A stretch of 64,000 bases of DNA from Pholis gunnellus (GCA_910591455.2 OU342806.1:21766535-21830534); one strand, 5' to 3'. Counted from the stretch's first letter, positions 51,047 through 63,658 are shown. Made by a program: numbers and translations. Notes: a model not told the origin generated them from the sequence alone.

Positions 51047-54000
51047 TGAAATCAGTCATAGAATGCATAAGCCGTGTGCCCGCATGCAAGTATTAAAAAA
51101 AAAAAGTCAATATGCACAAACGCATGAACACACACACACTCATTAATGTCAACAGAATAAAGGGACTAACTCACCATAATCTTGAGAAATGACTCTCTGT
51201 TCATCTGCACTGTTGAACCTTAGCTCTTAGGTTAGATTTGGGTTTGAACATGCCTGCGTCTGATTCCCAGAATCCATTGTAGGTTTTAGTGCAAATCTCA
51301 TAATTGAGTTCATTTCTTTAGTTCCTTTGCATCCTTATGATTTATGTGACACGTTAACTCTATCTTTGTGGCGGTAGACCCGGATGCTTCTGACTCAAAA
51401 CCGTTTTATTTCTTTTACGTCATCTTCATTTTGACTTCATCAGTAATAGCATTCCGTGCATCTTAGTCTGTTTTTTATTTTTTTGCGCTACTAAGATGAC
51501 CGCTGGTTTGGCCTTCACTTCCTGCAGAAGTACCTCCACTTCAGAGCTGTTGAAGAATATTCAAAAGAGACTTTTTTTTAAGACTGATTCTCCACCCTCC
51601 TTAGACCTTGTTTGGCCATTATTGTCTCAACTGCTTTTTCGATTTCCTTTGTGCACACAGCCCTAGAGTCTAAGGCCGTTTAGTTTGGACTGGTGGGGTG
51701 TTTACCTCTGAGAACATGTGGGTGAATGAGGCGCAATGTGAGTTTTGATGAGCTGTGCCGGCAGGACATGGTGATGATGAAGAATCATCTGTAGAAAGTC
51801 TCATTTGGGAAGGAGTAGAACGAACCTCCACTGGCTGGTGTTTGAAATGTGAAATGGGTTTAATATTTAATGGCGAGAGCTGACCCTCTGAAACAAACCG
51901 TTTGGTTTACATGTGATTACATGTGAAGCTCAAATACATTTAGCATTTATTTGACCAGAGTCAAACTCGGGACGTTGTGATTAGATGGTATGCGTTTATT
52001 TACCACTACACCCCCCCCTGCTGTGCACAAAACAGTTGGTTTCTTCCACGTCCTGTTGAGCACAAGAGGCCATCTCACCACTTAATTTGGATGGAAAGGG
52101 ACTCAGTTACGGATCCTGAAAAAGGAAAAGGGTACAACTCAAATTCTTGATGTTTCCAGGGTTTAGGATTAGGGCAGCTGTTGATAAACCCGCTGTACAT
52201 TACCTGCCCAGCAGACAAAGTAACTTTGCTGTGGGAAAAGTCTGTTAGACGATGAATGCGAAACCTGTGGCATTAATAATGTATTCAAGACCCTGTTGAG
52301 CAGAATGTTGTGTGATGATGAGGAGCAGGAGGCGGGGGATCTATCGGAGATGATAAATGAGAGGAAGGGAAGAGGAGGATGAATTAGAGGGGCTCTGTAG
52401 GGTCCCTCGCCTGTCACAGAGAGTGACAGACTAAATATGAGGGTCAACATTCAGTCGGCTTTTAACCAAATGCATGCAGTGATTAACTGCTTTAATATTA
52501 TTCAGTGGAAGACGTAATGAGAGACAGAATACATGTCGTGTAAGTTTAAATGAAAAAGATAGGGCCGTTAGATATTTAATGTCCGGGAGAAGAGAACAAA
52601 ACTAAATATTAGAAAAAGGTCGAATCAAAAGTTTCTTGCGTTTGTCTCTCTTGCGTCAGTGTCTCCTTGCAGCTCACTGGCTCAGGGCGTGTTTGAAAAA
52701 GTCTCCGCTTACAACTGCATTCTCACAAAGCAAAACAACTTTGACCAAAGAAATGTAAATGTGACAAAAATGTTTTATCCGACGGATTGCTTTTCTGTGT
52801 AAGTCGATTTCCATAGCGTAGTTCTGTTAAGATCTGAGCCCAGTGGCTGCTGGGAGGGAGAACCCGTCTGAAAACCTCCAGTACGATTTGGAAAATGGCT
52901 GTCAGTAATAGAAATCCCACTGGGCTGATTCATACATAATCACTGAGTCACAGCATGCAATTTGCCTTTGACAGCTGATTGGAAACACCAGTTCCACATT
53001 CAGAGGTGCAGTTTTTTTCTTAAGCGAAGGGACTTGAGGGAAGAAACCAACACTGACTGTTGATAGGAGACAGTAATCAGCATTGATCCCCAAAGTCAGA
53101 CACTTTATTGGAGGCTTCCCCTCTAAAGGTTGAACCTGAATCACTGGTCAGTTTTTAATTTATCTACCACACGTTGTACGTATCTTACATTGCTGCTGTC
53201 TGTTTTCCAGACATTTTCCATTATTGAATGTATCTCGGTGCAGCCATCCAGCTACTTATTTCAATGAAAATGCAGCTGAAAGGGTTCATTGACTTCATTT
53301 GTTTACGATGCACAATTAAAGGTAACGCAGGATTTATTTTTTGCCACGCTAAACAACTGTGTGTTGGTTTTATCATATTTGTTCACCTTGTATGTGTATC
53401 TCTCATGCACCAGGATGCAAACGTCAGGCCATGCACATTCAAAATGACAGATTCACGCCAAGCAATGTAGCAAAGAAAGCCAGATAAGAAAAAAATACAA
53501 TTTAAACTAAAGTAAGTTCTTAAATGTTTTGCTTTTACTTAGAATTTGGTCAACAGTATTTTAAAGTACATGAACTTAGATAGAAGTCGACTTGAATGCA
53601 GGAGGTTCCATTTGTTCAGATTTACAAAATGTTATTCACTGTTGTATACTGTCCTTTAGCTTCTACTTTGCTTTCTTTTGATGCTATTTATTGCTTATGA
53701 AGTTCTGTGCATGCCAGTTTGAATGTGTGGACCGCGCGGCATGAGTAACTGCATCTGTCTGACGTCCTTACCCTCTAATGTAGACTGATGTGGGCTGTTT
53801 CTCTTTGCCAGAAGCCGCGAACAAAGACAAACAACAGACGTGATTTCCAAAGGTCAAGGCAATGGAAAGGGAAATAAATACATGCATCAGCATATTTTTA
53901 GCACTAATGGAGCCTCGCATCAAACGTGGGAGATGCCGCTTCGCAGCCTGGAAGACGGATGTAATGTGCATTTAAGATGTACATTGAGTATGTGTAGGGC

Positions 54001-55975
54001 AACACGGCCGTGCGTGTGGTCACAAAGCAAGACAAATGACTTGCATTTCTTTGTGTGCGAGACACCATCTATAGCATTTAGCTTGTGTCTGACTGTTGCC
54101 GCTTCCTGAATGTAAATCTGCCTTTTAACCATCAGAGACGTTTAAAGAGAAAGTTGAATTTGGTGACAGAGGCAGTGTCCAGGCCCACATATGAGCTTAT
54201 GTGTATGCATGTGTGCTAATGTATGCGTGTATCCGCGTCTATGTCAGTGTGTGTGTGTGTGTGTGTGCACATACAGTAGGCGCGCTCGAGTGTGCTGGCC
54301 TCGTGGCCCTGGTTGTCTTGTCGGGGCCCCCGGGGGAGCAGAGAAGCGGGGTTTTCCTCAGAGTGGGAGGTTGTCATGGTGAGATTTGAGGCAGGAGGAG
54401 ATGGAGGATCAAGGTTTCACCGGGCTTTTTATGGTGGCTTAGCTGCTAATATCGCCGCCGCCGAGGGTCTTCGCTGCACGCTGTTTAAGATTCAACACAC
54501 ATGAGGGAGAGACATCAGGCTGTCTGGACCAACAGGGATGAGAAGGCAAAGCTAGCAGCGCTTTAAAGTGAAAGGTTTTCACAGGAACGGCTGTTGTGTA
54601 ATGGCTGTTGAGTTTTTTTTGAGCTGCTTAACTTCATTGTATTGGGGTTGCAGAAGTTTCAGATGCAGTTCAAGTCTTTAAGGCGTACAGCTGAGGTTAA
54701 GTGGCAAACTGACCATTTAAAAAAAAAAAGCACGATTTTTGGATTCCCCTTGTTGATCCTTGACAGCAAATGTTGGACCTGCTGAGGGTCCGTGCTTGCC
54801 TGGGAACCAGATGAATCTGCGAGCTCCTGTTTTAATTGATCTGGCAGATGCATCTGGTGCGCCTCCGCTTTGGACAGACTTCCAACAACTTGAGATCTGA
54901 CGGGCCAATCCCAACCGTTTAACTAACGCAGCTGTTGTGGAAATGTTTCTGTTGTAGCCGCTATCTCGTAGCATCGCATCGCTGGACCAAATGGCAACGC
55001 CCCTTGGAAATCAAAAAATGAACATTTTATGATTTGGACTGGTGATGTTGGGTTAGGTCCATGTACCTCGCATGCCAATACACTCAGAGTACTTAAACCA
55101 GCTCTCAAGTGTTTTTGAAAAGACTGTGAAATGTAATCTCTGCACCAAATACGAGCAAGGTGGTCTAACATCACAAAGTGTTTCCTGCAAGTCTTTGGAT
55201 GTCTGATGTTGTAGTTGTAATGCTGCAGAATTAGCTCATGAAGGACATTTTTCTCAAGTGTAAAATGTAACGTGTGCATTTGCGAGATGGAAGGCATCCG
55301 TAGTTATCTTTGTCTTATCTACAAACTGAAGAAGAACTTCTCGTTTTCCTGTAACTTTGGTATTTAAGGCCTCAAAAATAATTGCATCTGCTCCGGTGTA
55401 GAGCCGAAAAGAAGGAGAGAGGCTGGAGAACAGTGGAGAAGAAACAAAGAACAGTAGAGCGACTGGCAGGCAGAAGGGAAGAGGAGGAGGAGGAGGAGGA
55501 GGAGGAGGAGGAAGGGGAAAGGCCCTATATGAGCAGCGGTAAAGAGGAGATTGTCATTTCAAGCCTTCACATTGGTAACAGGATACGGTCGTCACGCTCC
55601 AGCTGCCTGCAGGTCACCTCAGCTCTCCACCTCATCTCGCGCTCTGTCTCTTTTTTTTTCTTTCTGTCTCACATTCAGACCGAAAGTCACTTTTAATGCT
55701 GTGGCAGAATGTCCATGAACACTTCCTGTAAAGTTGTCCACTTATCCCCAGAATTTCATAGGTAAAATTAATACAAATTTAAGGCTGAGACAAAATGTTC
55801 ACAAAGTGGTAAAACAGCCTTGGTGCAGCACGGACCGCAGGACTCTGATGAGACGAGATGTAATAAAGGAGGAATAATGAAGGACTAAAGTGGTAGTGTT
55901 TCCGAGCACCAATGTCCCTTTAAGAAAACCTCTGCCACAGGGTTTCACAATCTTCTTTATGTAGATCATATAGAG
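51044..55975. other. intron 2, unassigned
   Basis: No gene recognised. Minor features: GT run at 54248-54266 and a (GAG)n run at 55485-55512. A tRNA/SINE-like scrap near 51955-52010 is too short to call. Confidence 0.4.
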
Positions 55976-56571
55976 CAGGGGTCCCCAAACTTTTTCCTGT
56001 CAGGGCCACATCACTGAACATATCGTTTGACCTAGGGCCGCACGATTATGGGGGGGGGCTACGTGCGTGCTAGTGCGTGCTACTCGCAGGTGAGCGACTG
56101 TTGCATCGTGCGCGCGGATCGGGGCGGAACACCGCCGTGCGCGATACAGAGAGCAGGGGAATTGAAAACGCGCGACCATGTAGTGACAGACATGACATGC
56201 CGGCGTGTAAATAAATTAAGCACAAGTACTCGTCCTTCAAGCTCCCGTCTCTCTGCTCTTCTACTTCTTCTACTCTTCTACTTCTACAGGGTGCGCGCAT
56301 GACAGCTCTCATCTCGTTCGCCCCCTGGTGGTTGGCTGATTCTGGAAGCGTTTGATTTGATATGTAGCAGAGCACGTATCTTAAACGTCAATATCGCAGA
56401 CGATCATGCTCATTTGATCGTGGCAGCCAAAATCGTGATCGCGATTAAAATTCGATTAATTGTGCAGACTGAAAAAAAAATCATAATGCGTCTCTGGTAT
56501 TGTTCAGGGGGCCGGACCAAATGTGGAGGCGGGCCGCATCCAGCCCACGGGCCGTAGTTTGGGGACCACTG
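55976..56571. mobile_element. hAT-like element with exact 8-bp target duplication
   Basis: Ends CAGGGGTCCCCAAACT (55976-55991) and AGTTTGGGGACCACTG (56556-56571) are inverted repeats with one mismatch. The 8-mer atatagag flanks both sides exactly (55968-55975 and 56572-56579), the duplication size of hAT transposases. No transposase ORF. The interior seems to hold a second element (about 56033-56472). Confidence 0.85.
56033..56472. mobile_element. possible nested MITE with GCACGATTA-type ends
   Basis: 'gccgcacgattat' near 56038 and 'aattgtgcagac' near 56458-56469 resemble inverted ends of another common fish element. The inner part 'aatcgtgatcgcgattaaaa' is characteristic of that family. No target duplication was found, so insertion boundaries are uncertain. 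Confidence 0.45.
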
Positions 56572-56579
56572 ATATAGAG

Positions 56580-57892
56580 GCAACAGTGTAAAATTGAGAC
56601 TGTTATAATAAGTCATCATAATCAGCTAAAATGTCCTTTTAGTAACTTTGGAAAAGGTAAACTGAAGATAGACATGCTTAATAATAATCCCTCTGTACTT
56701 GAAAAGAGTTCTCATGTACATGCATATACATCATTTCTGTGTAGTACACGAGTCAGTCGGTTTACCTTTGGGTCAAATTCTGGCAGCAGATCTCGGCTCC
56801 TTTCAGTCATTTTTAATGTCAGACAATTTTTAATGGGAACATATATTTTTTTTCTCCTCCTGAAATGGCAGAAGTGAACCCTTCACTGCTGAATAGGATG
56901 TCCCTCTGCAGACGCTTTTCAGATAAAAGGCCACAGTGCTGTCCAGTCAGGGCTGGAGTCAGCTGCCCCCTGCTGTCACTCCATGCTACTGCAGGAAGGA
57001 ACCCTGCCTGCTGCACCCCCCCCCCGACTGACTGACGGAGGAAAAGGGAAAAGATCAGAGACTCTAAAACCTCTGCAGAGGGACTCCGGATGAAGATTGA
57101 ACTTGCTTATAATCTCCCGTGAACATTAAAAATAAATGAATTTCCCCTTTCATACCCCGTGTTTAAGTATTTGACCTAAATGTGATGTATTATTCATCAA
57201 GAGAATATCCTAATATATGATCTGCAGAGCCCCATAGGCACCACACGTTACATCTATGTAATGCAGACATCTCAATCTATAACGCTGCTCTCTTATCTTG
57301 GTGCTCAGGTTTTTCAGCATGTGTGTGTGTGTGTACAGTACGTGCGTGGGTGTTATCAGTTTATATTGAAAAGAGCAGTGGTTCAGTGTCTACTTCATAA
57401 TGCCAACTCCTCTGATCAATAAATCATTTTCAAACACTGCTGATCGGAGACCACAGCTGTCCGCAGGGGGAACACAGATGTGTGTGTGTGTGTGTGTGTC
57501 TGTCTTCATATGCGTTTCCGTCTCTTTGTGTTCATGTAGCAGGAGTGGAAGGACAGCGAGTAGTGGAATGTGTGTATGCCGGTGCAGTATAGGGTCTATG
57601 CAGTATAATGCAATGGAGCATGTTTTAATGACGGTACACCTCAGTGACGGAGGACAAACACACACACGCGCTGTGTATTTCCCTCTCTTTGTCCCTCAGA
57701 GCCACAGCTGTGAATGCACAGTCTTTACTGCATGTTTATGGGAGTGTGTCCGCCTGTTTCATGTGAATGTGTTACGTACGTGCGTGTTGGCGTGGTAATG
57801 TGTTGGTGTTGGTGCCTTTGTGTGCAGCTCCATACGTCGTCTATAGGAGCTGGTGGGAGGCTGATGTGCTGCAGAGCTGAAGCTCAGCTTCA
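56580..57892. other. intron 2, unassigned
   Basis: GT runs at 57316-57333 and 57479-57499; C run near 57017. No gene. Confidence 0.45.
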
Positions 57893-58917
57893 TTGTTCCT
57901 TATCTGCAGCTCGTCTTTCCTCTCCTCTCCTTTGTCTTCTTCTCCTCTCTTTTGTCTCCCCTCTTTTCTGCGTTGTCTTCTTCCTTCCCTCTCTTTTCCT
58001 TTGTTCTATTCTTTTAATTTCTCTTGTCGGTTGTCTTCTTCTCTTTTCTTTGTTCCATTTTTTGCGTCCTCTTTGCTTTTGTCTTCCCTTCTTTCCTTCG
58101 ATGTGGTCCTCTTCCTTTCTCATCACCTTTGTCGTTTTCTCTTCTGTTTTCCTTCTTCTTTCACTTTTTTTTGGTCCGTGTCTTCTCGATTGTCCCTCCT
58201 TTCCTCTTCTTTTTCCTCTTCCTTTTGTTTTGTTTCTGTCCTCTTCACTTTTGTCCTCTTCTTTTCTCTTCACTTTTGTCTTCATCTAATCTCTGTTGTT
58301 TTCTTCTCCTCTCTCCTGCCCTTGTCTCTTCTCTTTTTCCCGTCTTCCTGTATTTCTCTGTTGTCCTCTTCTCTATTGTCCCTTCCTTCTCTTCGGTTTT
58401 CTTGTCTTGTACTATTCAGTCTTTGTTCTCCTCTTCTTTTATGTCCTCTGAAGTATTGTCGTCTTATACACTTTTTGTCCTTTGCCCTCCTTTATTCTCT
58501 TCTCTTCTGTTTTGTCCTCCTCTCTCATGTCCTCTGTTCTTTTTGTCCCCTTCGATGTTGCTCTTTCTTTTCATCTAACTCCTTCTCCAATGTCCTCTTC
58601 TTCACTTTCTTTTGTCCCCTTCTCTGGTATATTTCTCTCTTTGTTGTCTTATTTTGTCCTCATGGCTTTTGACCCCTTATCTCTTCTCCTCTTATGTCTC
58701 CCTTTTCACATTCTTCACCTTTGTCTCTTATCGTCTGTTTGTCCTCTTCTTTTCATCTTTTGTCCTCTTCTCTTTTCATTTTCATCTCCTCCTGTGTTTT
58801 TTTTCTTCTCTACATCTCCTTGCCTTCTTCGTCACATCCTCTTTTTGTCTTCTTTTCCCTTTGTCTTTTCATTTGTCCACTCCTCTCCTCTCCTCTCTTC
58901 CTTTCTCTCCTCGGGGT
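57893..58917 (+). repeat. about 1-kb polypyrimidine tract, decayed TTGTCYTCTTC-like array
   Basis: Almost every base is T or C on the plus strand. Short purine islands recur mostly as the G of 'tgtc', giving loosely spaced units of about 15-30 bp such as 'ttttgtcctcttc'. The long Phe/Ser/Leu-rich ORFs here come from base composition. It lies 3 kb before exon 3. Confidence 0.85.
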
Positions 58918-59017
58918 GAGCTATTGCCTCTGTGAGGGGTTGTGACAGTGACGTTAATGGAAGCACTGTACATTTAATGACCTTTATCTCTGGAATTTCC
59001 TCTGCCTCTTCTTGTTG

Positions 59018-59064
59018 CTCACACACACATGCACACACACACGCACACAGACACACACACACAC
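59018..59064. repeat. imperfect (CA)n
   Basis: CA run with TG and AG interruptions. Confidence 0.9.
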
Positions 59065-59183
59065 TCTGGAAACAATACAATACGCAGTCGGTACAGAAGA
59101 TACAGGTCGGTACACCTGTAAAAGCAGCAGATATGCGTTTGTTGTTGTTTCCTCGACAAAACATTAATACGATTATTGGCTCA

Positions 59184-59287
<104 letters not shown>

Positions 59288-59529
59288 AGGGTGTGAGCAT
59301 CAAAGGACAAGTTTCATTTAACTTGGTGTGACTGTCACTCGGCAGTGTGTGTTTTGTGGTACGACACGACTGTCAACAAAAGAGCGAGGGAGCAGCTGAG
59401 CCGGGAAGCGAGGCTGAGAAAGAAAAGAAAAGAAACACGAGCAGGTTATTAACGGTGCACTTGTAGAGATGCTGTACTAAAGTAGAAGGCTATACATTAT
59501 AATGTGCAATAACGAGAAATCACTTTCCG

Positions 59530-59534
<5 letters not shown>

Positions 59535-59588
<54 letters not shown>
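59535..59588. repeat. (AT)n microsatellite, about 54 bp
   Basis: Pure AT alternation; self-complementary, so prone to cruciform extrusion. Confidence 0.96.
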
Positions 59589-59589
<1 letters not shown>

Positions 59590-60059
59590 CTGATGTTTCA
59601 TATAAAAAACGCTTTCCAACTGGATACAATTAGTTGATTAATTAATCACAAAAAATAAAAAATGTTCTCGCTAAAAATGCTAAATATGTGCTGGTTCCAA
59701 ATTCTCCAATGTGAAGGTTTGCTGCTTTTCATGTCGGATGGTAACCTGTGTGTTTTTAGTTGCAGCCCTACTTTCTGCCTAAAGGGAAGGCCCCTCACTT
59801 TCCTGGTAGGCTTGAGTTTAATTGTCAGTAGCTCAACTGCTTTCTAATGCAAGAGATTGGAACTAGTGAATTAAAACTGTATTTCTTACTGAGAGCACAA
59901 CGTGTTGGACAAATAGTGCTGTGAAAAGGAATATTATGCTAAATTGACCTTGTGAGATATTGTAGTACAGTTAACTCCACCCCTTTTGTCCATTCATACT
60001 TGTCTATTATTTAAATACCAACGTTTATTTAGGAATGTATGACATTGTCAAACTGTAGA

Positions 60060-60330
60060 ATGTACAGGACCAAACAAGATGTCTGAAGGACTCCCTCTAT
60101 GCAGACGATGTCCTGTTCTCTCTTTGCTTCTGTTCAACCCATTTTGAATGTTCTCAGCAGATTGAATGAGCTTTATCAGTGGTTATAAGTATTACTACAG
60201 AGAGGCAAAGTCCTGCCCCTTTCCGATGGACCACCGTGGGGACATTATTTCGGAAATAATATGTACGGTAGTTAATGGTGAGAGACAAATAATTCTTTGA
60301 TCCCATTTGAATTTTGCAATCAATTACACA
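60060..60330 (+). pseudogene. decayed LINE reverse-transcriptase fragment
   Basis: In one frame the sequence reads DSLYADDVLF, with the catalytic YADD of reverse transcriptase at 60098-60109. About 60 nt on, in another frame, it reads FISGYK (60172-60189). The order YADD then SGYK is typical of L1-clade LINEs. The frame change and a stop show that the copy is dead. No other RT motifs or a 3' tail could be placed. Confidence 0.6.
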
Positions 60331-60619
60331 TTTGACGTTTGTCAATCTAAAAGATCATTTCGCACCTCAAGAAAGTTGCATTTTGTCGTACAACTGTTAA
60401 AATATAAGACTTTAAAAATATGTTCTTAGAATGACTACACACCCAAAGGTTGCATAAGTGACATCTCTCACTGAAGCTAGGATACCTGTGTGTTTCTTAC
60501 CGGGATGTACAATTTATTTCCAAAATAAGGGCACTAGAAGGGGAGGAACTTAGTTTCTTTATTCTAAAGCTAAGGCATTATAAGAAGTGCCTACCATGTG
60601 ATACATACTTTGTGGATTG

Positions 60620-60800
60620 AAACAAAAAACGACTTTGTTAGGTCTAGTAGAAGATCTTGGTTTGGGTTGAAATAAGTCAAGTTAGGTAACAAAAGTACTC
60701 AAAGTTCACGGTGGACTTTTGGTTCCACATATGACACGAACAGCAGCATTTGTTTGACACCGTCCATCGCCTCCGACCGCCACTCTACTTGTAGATGAAA
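60620..60800 (+). repeat. interspersed repeat family R4
   Basis: The sequence 'gttaggtctagtagaagatc ... cacatatgacacgaacagca' follows a pattern I recognise from a common percomorph repeat. Single copy in this window, so boundaries are uncertain. Confidence 0.4.
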
Positions 60801-61445
60801 TGCCTGATGAAGGGAAAATCATGATGGCTCTGAGTTCACAATTTGTGACTTACGCTGATGTTTTTTAAAATGTTGGTGCCCAAGAGTCAGTGTTTGCTTC
60901 TCATCAAGGTCAGAGTGCTAAAAAGGATTTAATATTTTGGAGGGGTGAACAAGGCTATTTTTTTTGTCATTGACTTGGATACCAGGTCATGTTGTGTACT
61001 TGACTTCCCGCAGTGAAAATACAACCATGTGATTGGGTTTGTTCATACCTCCATCGCCTCAACAACACCTTCTCTGTACATTGGCTCGGGCACTTTGTAT
61101 ATAAATCTTTAATTGGGGATTTCTCTCTTCTAATTGATTCCCAATAGTGGATGTTAAGACAGCTGCTGCTGCAGCCTGTGGGCTGCAATCAAGTCCCACA
61201 TGTTGTTTAACCTTTTCACATCCACTCCAGTGAATTAGCTGCAGGCAGCAGCACATGCACAATATTGAAATCTATGCAGATATCTGATTATTTACATAGC
61301 CAGTTTAGCCATTCAGATATCTTTCATTTCATTGCAGGGCTGCCACATGTTTAAATTCCAGCAATAGAGTTTACCGGCTGCTGTAATGCTTAATGTTTTA
61401 TTAATAAGTTTCACATGTGAAACTGTCTTCCAAATAAACCAACTG

Positions 61446-61476
<31 letters not shown>

Positions 61477-61966
61477 TCACTAGTTGTTCGGGCTTTAGTA
61501 CACGCTCCCTGGAGGGGAAACCAGCAGTCACACAAATACTCTGGTTCAACTGTTTAGATGGGTGGATTGTAGAAATTGCTGAAACAATGCTCGGGGTCTT
61601 GCAGGTGGAATGACTGGCGGAGCAAAGCATCTTTCCTTTTGACGTTAACGTTGTCTGATGATTTCTGGTACTAATTTAATTCAAGGGGAAATTTGAATTT
61701 ACATTTGACATATTAATGTCTCAGCCCTTTTTAAAATCTATAGTGTCGTTTTGTCTTGTGCAGAAACCGGTTTATGGAGCGAAACAGCACCTCAGATGAT
61801 GATTTTCTTTCCGAAATATGTTGTTTTAAAAATTAAGTTGGCACATTAAAAGTTAATTGTGGACTTTACTGTACATCGTTAATAATTAAATAGTTGGGGG
61901 TGTTGTAACGAAGAAAATCATAAAGGGAACCATAGTTGTTGTTTTATGGAAATTAATAAAACATAA
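60801..61966. other. distal intron 2, unassigned
   Basis: A GT run (61448-61475) and a 14-bp palindrome tttcacatgtgaaa near 61409 are the only structures noticed before the exon 3 acceptor. Confidence 0.45.
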
Positions 61967-61984
61967 TCTCTCTCTCTCTCTCAG
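61967..61984 (+). promoter_or_regulatory. exon 3 acceptor made of (TC)8-AG
   Basis: The polypyrimidine tract is a perfect (TC)8 microsatellite directly followed by AG. A-rich sequence upstream (near 61950-61965) offers candidate branch points. Confidence 0.85.
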
Positions 61985-62059
61985 GAATGGAGGCGGAGCT
62001 TCTGTCTGAAGCGGCTCCTGTGGCTGTTTGGAGACTCATCGAAGCCGCAGAGAAACACG
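61985..62059 (+). CDS. pik3r2: p85-type PI3K regulatory subunit, second coding exon (start of BH region)
   Basis: This 75-nt exon lies between tctctcag and gtgaga and starts and ends in phase 1. Joined to the last G of the previous exon it reads GMEAELLSEAAPVAVWRLIEAAEKH, then the first base of the next glycine codon. The end, RLIEAAEKHG, aligns with KLVEAIEKKG of human p85-alpha and KLVEAIERTG of p85-beta, which open the BH (RhoGAP-like) domain that binds Rab/Rac GTPases and PTEN. The preceding residues are unusual: the family's LPDL-EQF-PPD stretch is not recognisable, and only the AP pair aligns. Exon size, phase and the following exon agree with the known p85 gene structure. There is no internal start codon requirement, so this exon is found only by splice logic and similarity. 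Confidence 0.85.
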
Positions 62060-63658
62060 GTGAGAAAATACAAACCGCAACACGGATGTGTAGCCAGCAC
62101 ATTCATTCAACGAACAACATTCAATTTCAACTTACTTTAAGGACTGCTACTGTACAAATGTGACGTCAGGGTTAGCATAGCGGGGGAAACACAATCTACA
62201 CTCCTGAAACTCACTAATGAACATTTTGCATCTCGCAGACAGGACTGTAAAGACAACGATTTTCAACTGTAGCGGGAGTTAGTTAGAAGTATCCATCCAC
62301 CCAGTTCTTCTAGTGCAGCCTCTCTGGCTGTACCAGGGGTCGGCAACCTTTACTCTCCAAAGAGCCATTTTGTTCTATTTTCCACCAAATAAAATGTGTC
62401 TGGAGCCGCAAAAGCTATTTGATGTCACAGTTTATAAAGTGTTATATATAGTTATATATACAAAAACTATAGTTTGTTGTATTTATGAAATTATAGAATA
62501 AGAATAAAGACACTTGTTGACATTCCGAGGGGGGTGCTCTGCAGATCATGATCAGCTAGGTGCAGGGAAAGGCGCATTACGACGTAAAATGCAAGTGGCG
62601 GATCGCGTACCGCGCCCGTTTTTGAATATATAACTATTTTGCTCGACAGAGTTCGAATCCAGGTTAATGCGATCTTCCCATAAATATATTTTCTTCAATG
62701 TATTTCTTCATACGTGGCTGTGATGTAGTGCTCACTTATACAATCGTAATCCCCGCAATATATACGAGATGTGGCTTTTAGATCTCCAGCAATATGTTTG
62801 TGAATGTGTGACGAATCTGGCAACAGAGGCAGAAAACAGCTGCTGCTGTTACGCGAACACGACACACGCACGGAAGGAAACCAGTAGGTTTGAAAACCAG
62901 TAGGACCGGCATGTCCAGTGTACGTGAATAGTCACGTGATATTCGTTTTCAGGCGTTTAAGTCTGGACGGAGATCATCTCGAGAACAATGCTTAAACGCC
63001 GTGTGGACAGAGGACTCAGGGAGCCGCAAGAGAGCGGGCCGAAGAGCCGCGGGTTGCCGACCCCTGGGCTATACTGTAGTGCAGAATGTCAGATGTGGTC
63101 AGTGAGCACATGTTTTGGTTTTAGTCTCTATGCAAACGCGATGGTAAAACTGGTTACTTCAATGTGATGACTAGGTTTCAGGAAGTTGCATTCAGTTACT
63201 CCCCCGGAAACCACAAACTGTGATTTTTACATTTTTTATTATCGATAGACCGGACAATATACAGCATGTTGATAAATGAGCTTTAGAGGTGTTTGTTTGT
63301 GTATTGTTGAAATTCAGGCTACCAGTTTCCCCCTGCTTCCTGTCTTTATGCTAAGCTAGGCTAATAACATCCTGACTCTGGCTCTGTATACAACACACAG
63401 ACATGGGATTGATATCCATCTTCTCATTTCGCTTTTGGAAAGGTCTTCAACAGTATTCCATTTCTAAAGTGGAGTTTTATATTTGATATGTCGACTGTAT
63501 GACAAAACCAATTTTACTCAGCATCCGTATTCTGGAGCTGTAATAAAAGACTTAACATTATTTGTAGAGTATGATTCACTGTATATCCTTTTGTGGTATC
63601 CTAAGGGAAAACACCCAGCTGACTTCCTCCCTCTTCCTCTACCCGTCTCTATCTGCAG
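62060..63658 (+). other. intron 3 of the p85 gene, 1,599 bp
   Basis: The intron runs from gtgaga to ctgcag. Nearly half of it (62334-63066) is a hAT-like element; the remainder shows nothing recognisable. Confidence 0.85.
62334..63066. mobile_element. hAT-like non-autonomous element in intron 3
   Basis: Perfect 15-bp inverted ends, CAGGGGTCGGCAACC at 62334-62348 and GGTTGCCGACCCCTG at 63052-63066, flank 733 bp. The 8-bp flanks ggctgtac (62326-62333) and ggctatac (63067-63074) match at 7 of 8, a hAT-type target duplication. No transposase ORF. Confidence 0.87.

Noticed and set aside
57893..58672. 259-codon plus-strand ORF, the longest in the window
   Set aside because: Ser/Phe/Leu-only composition results from the polypyrimidine tract.
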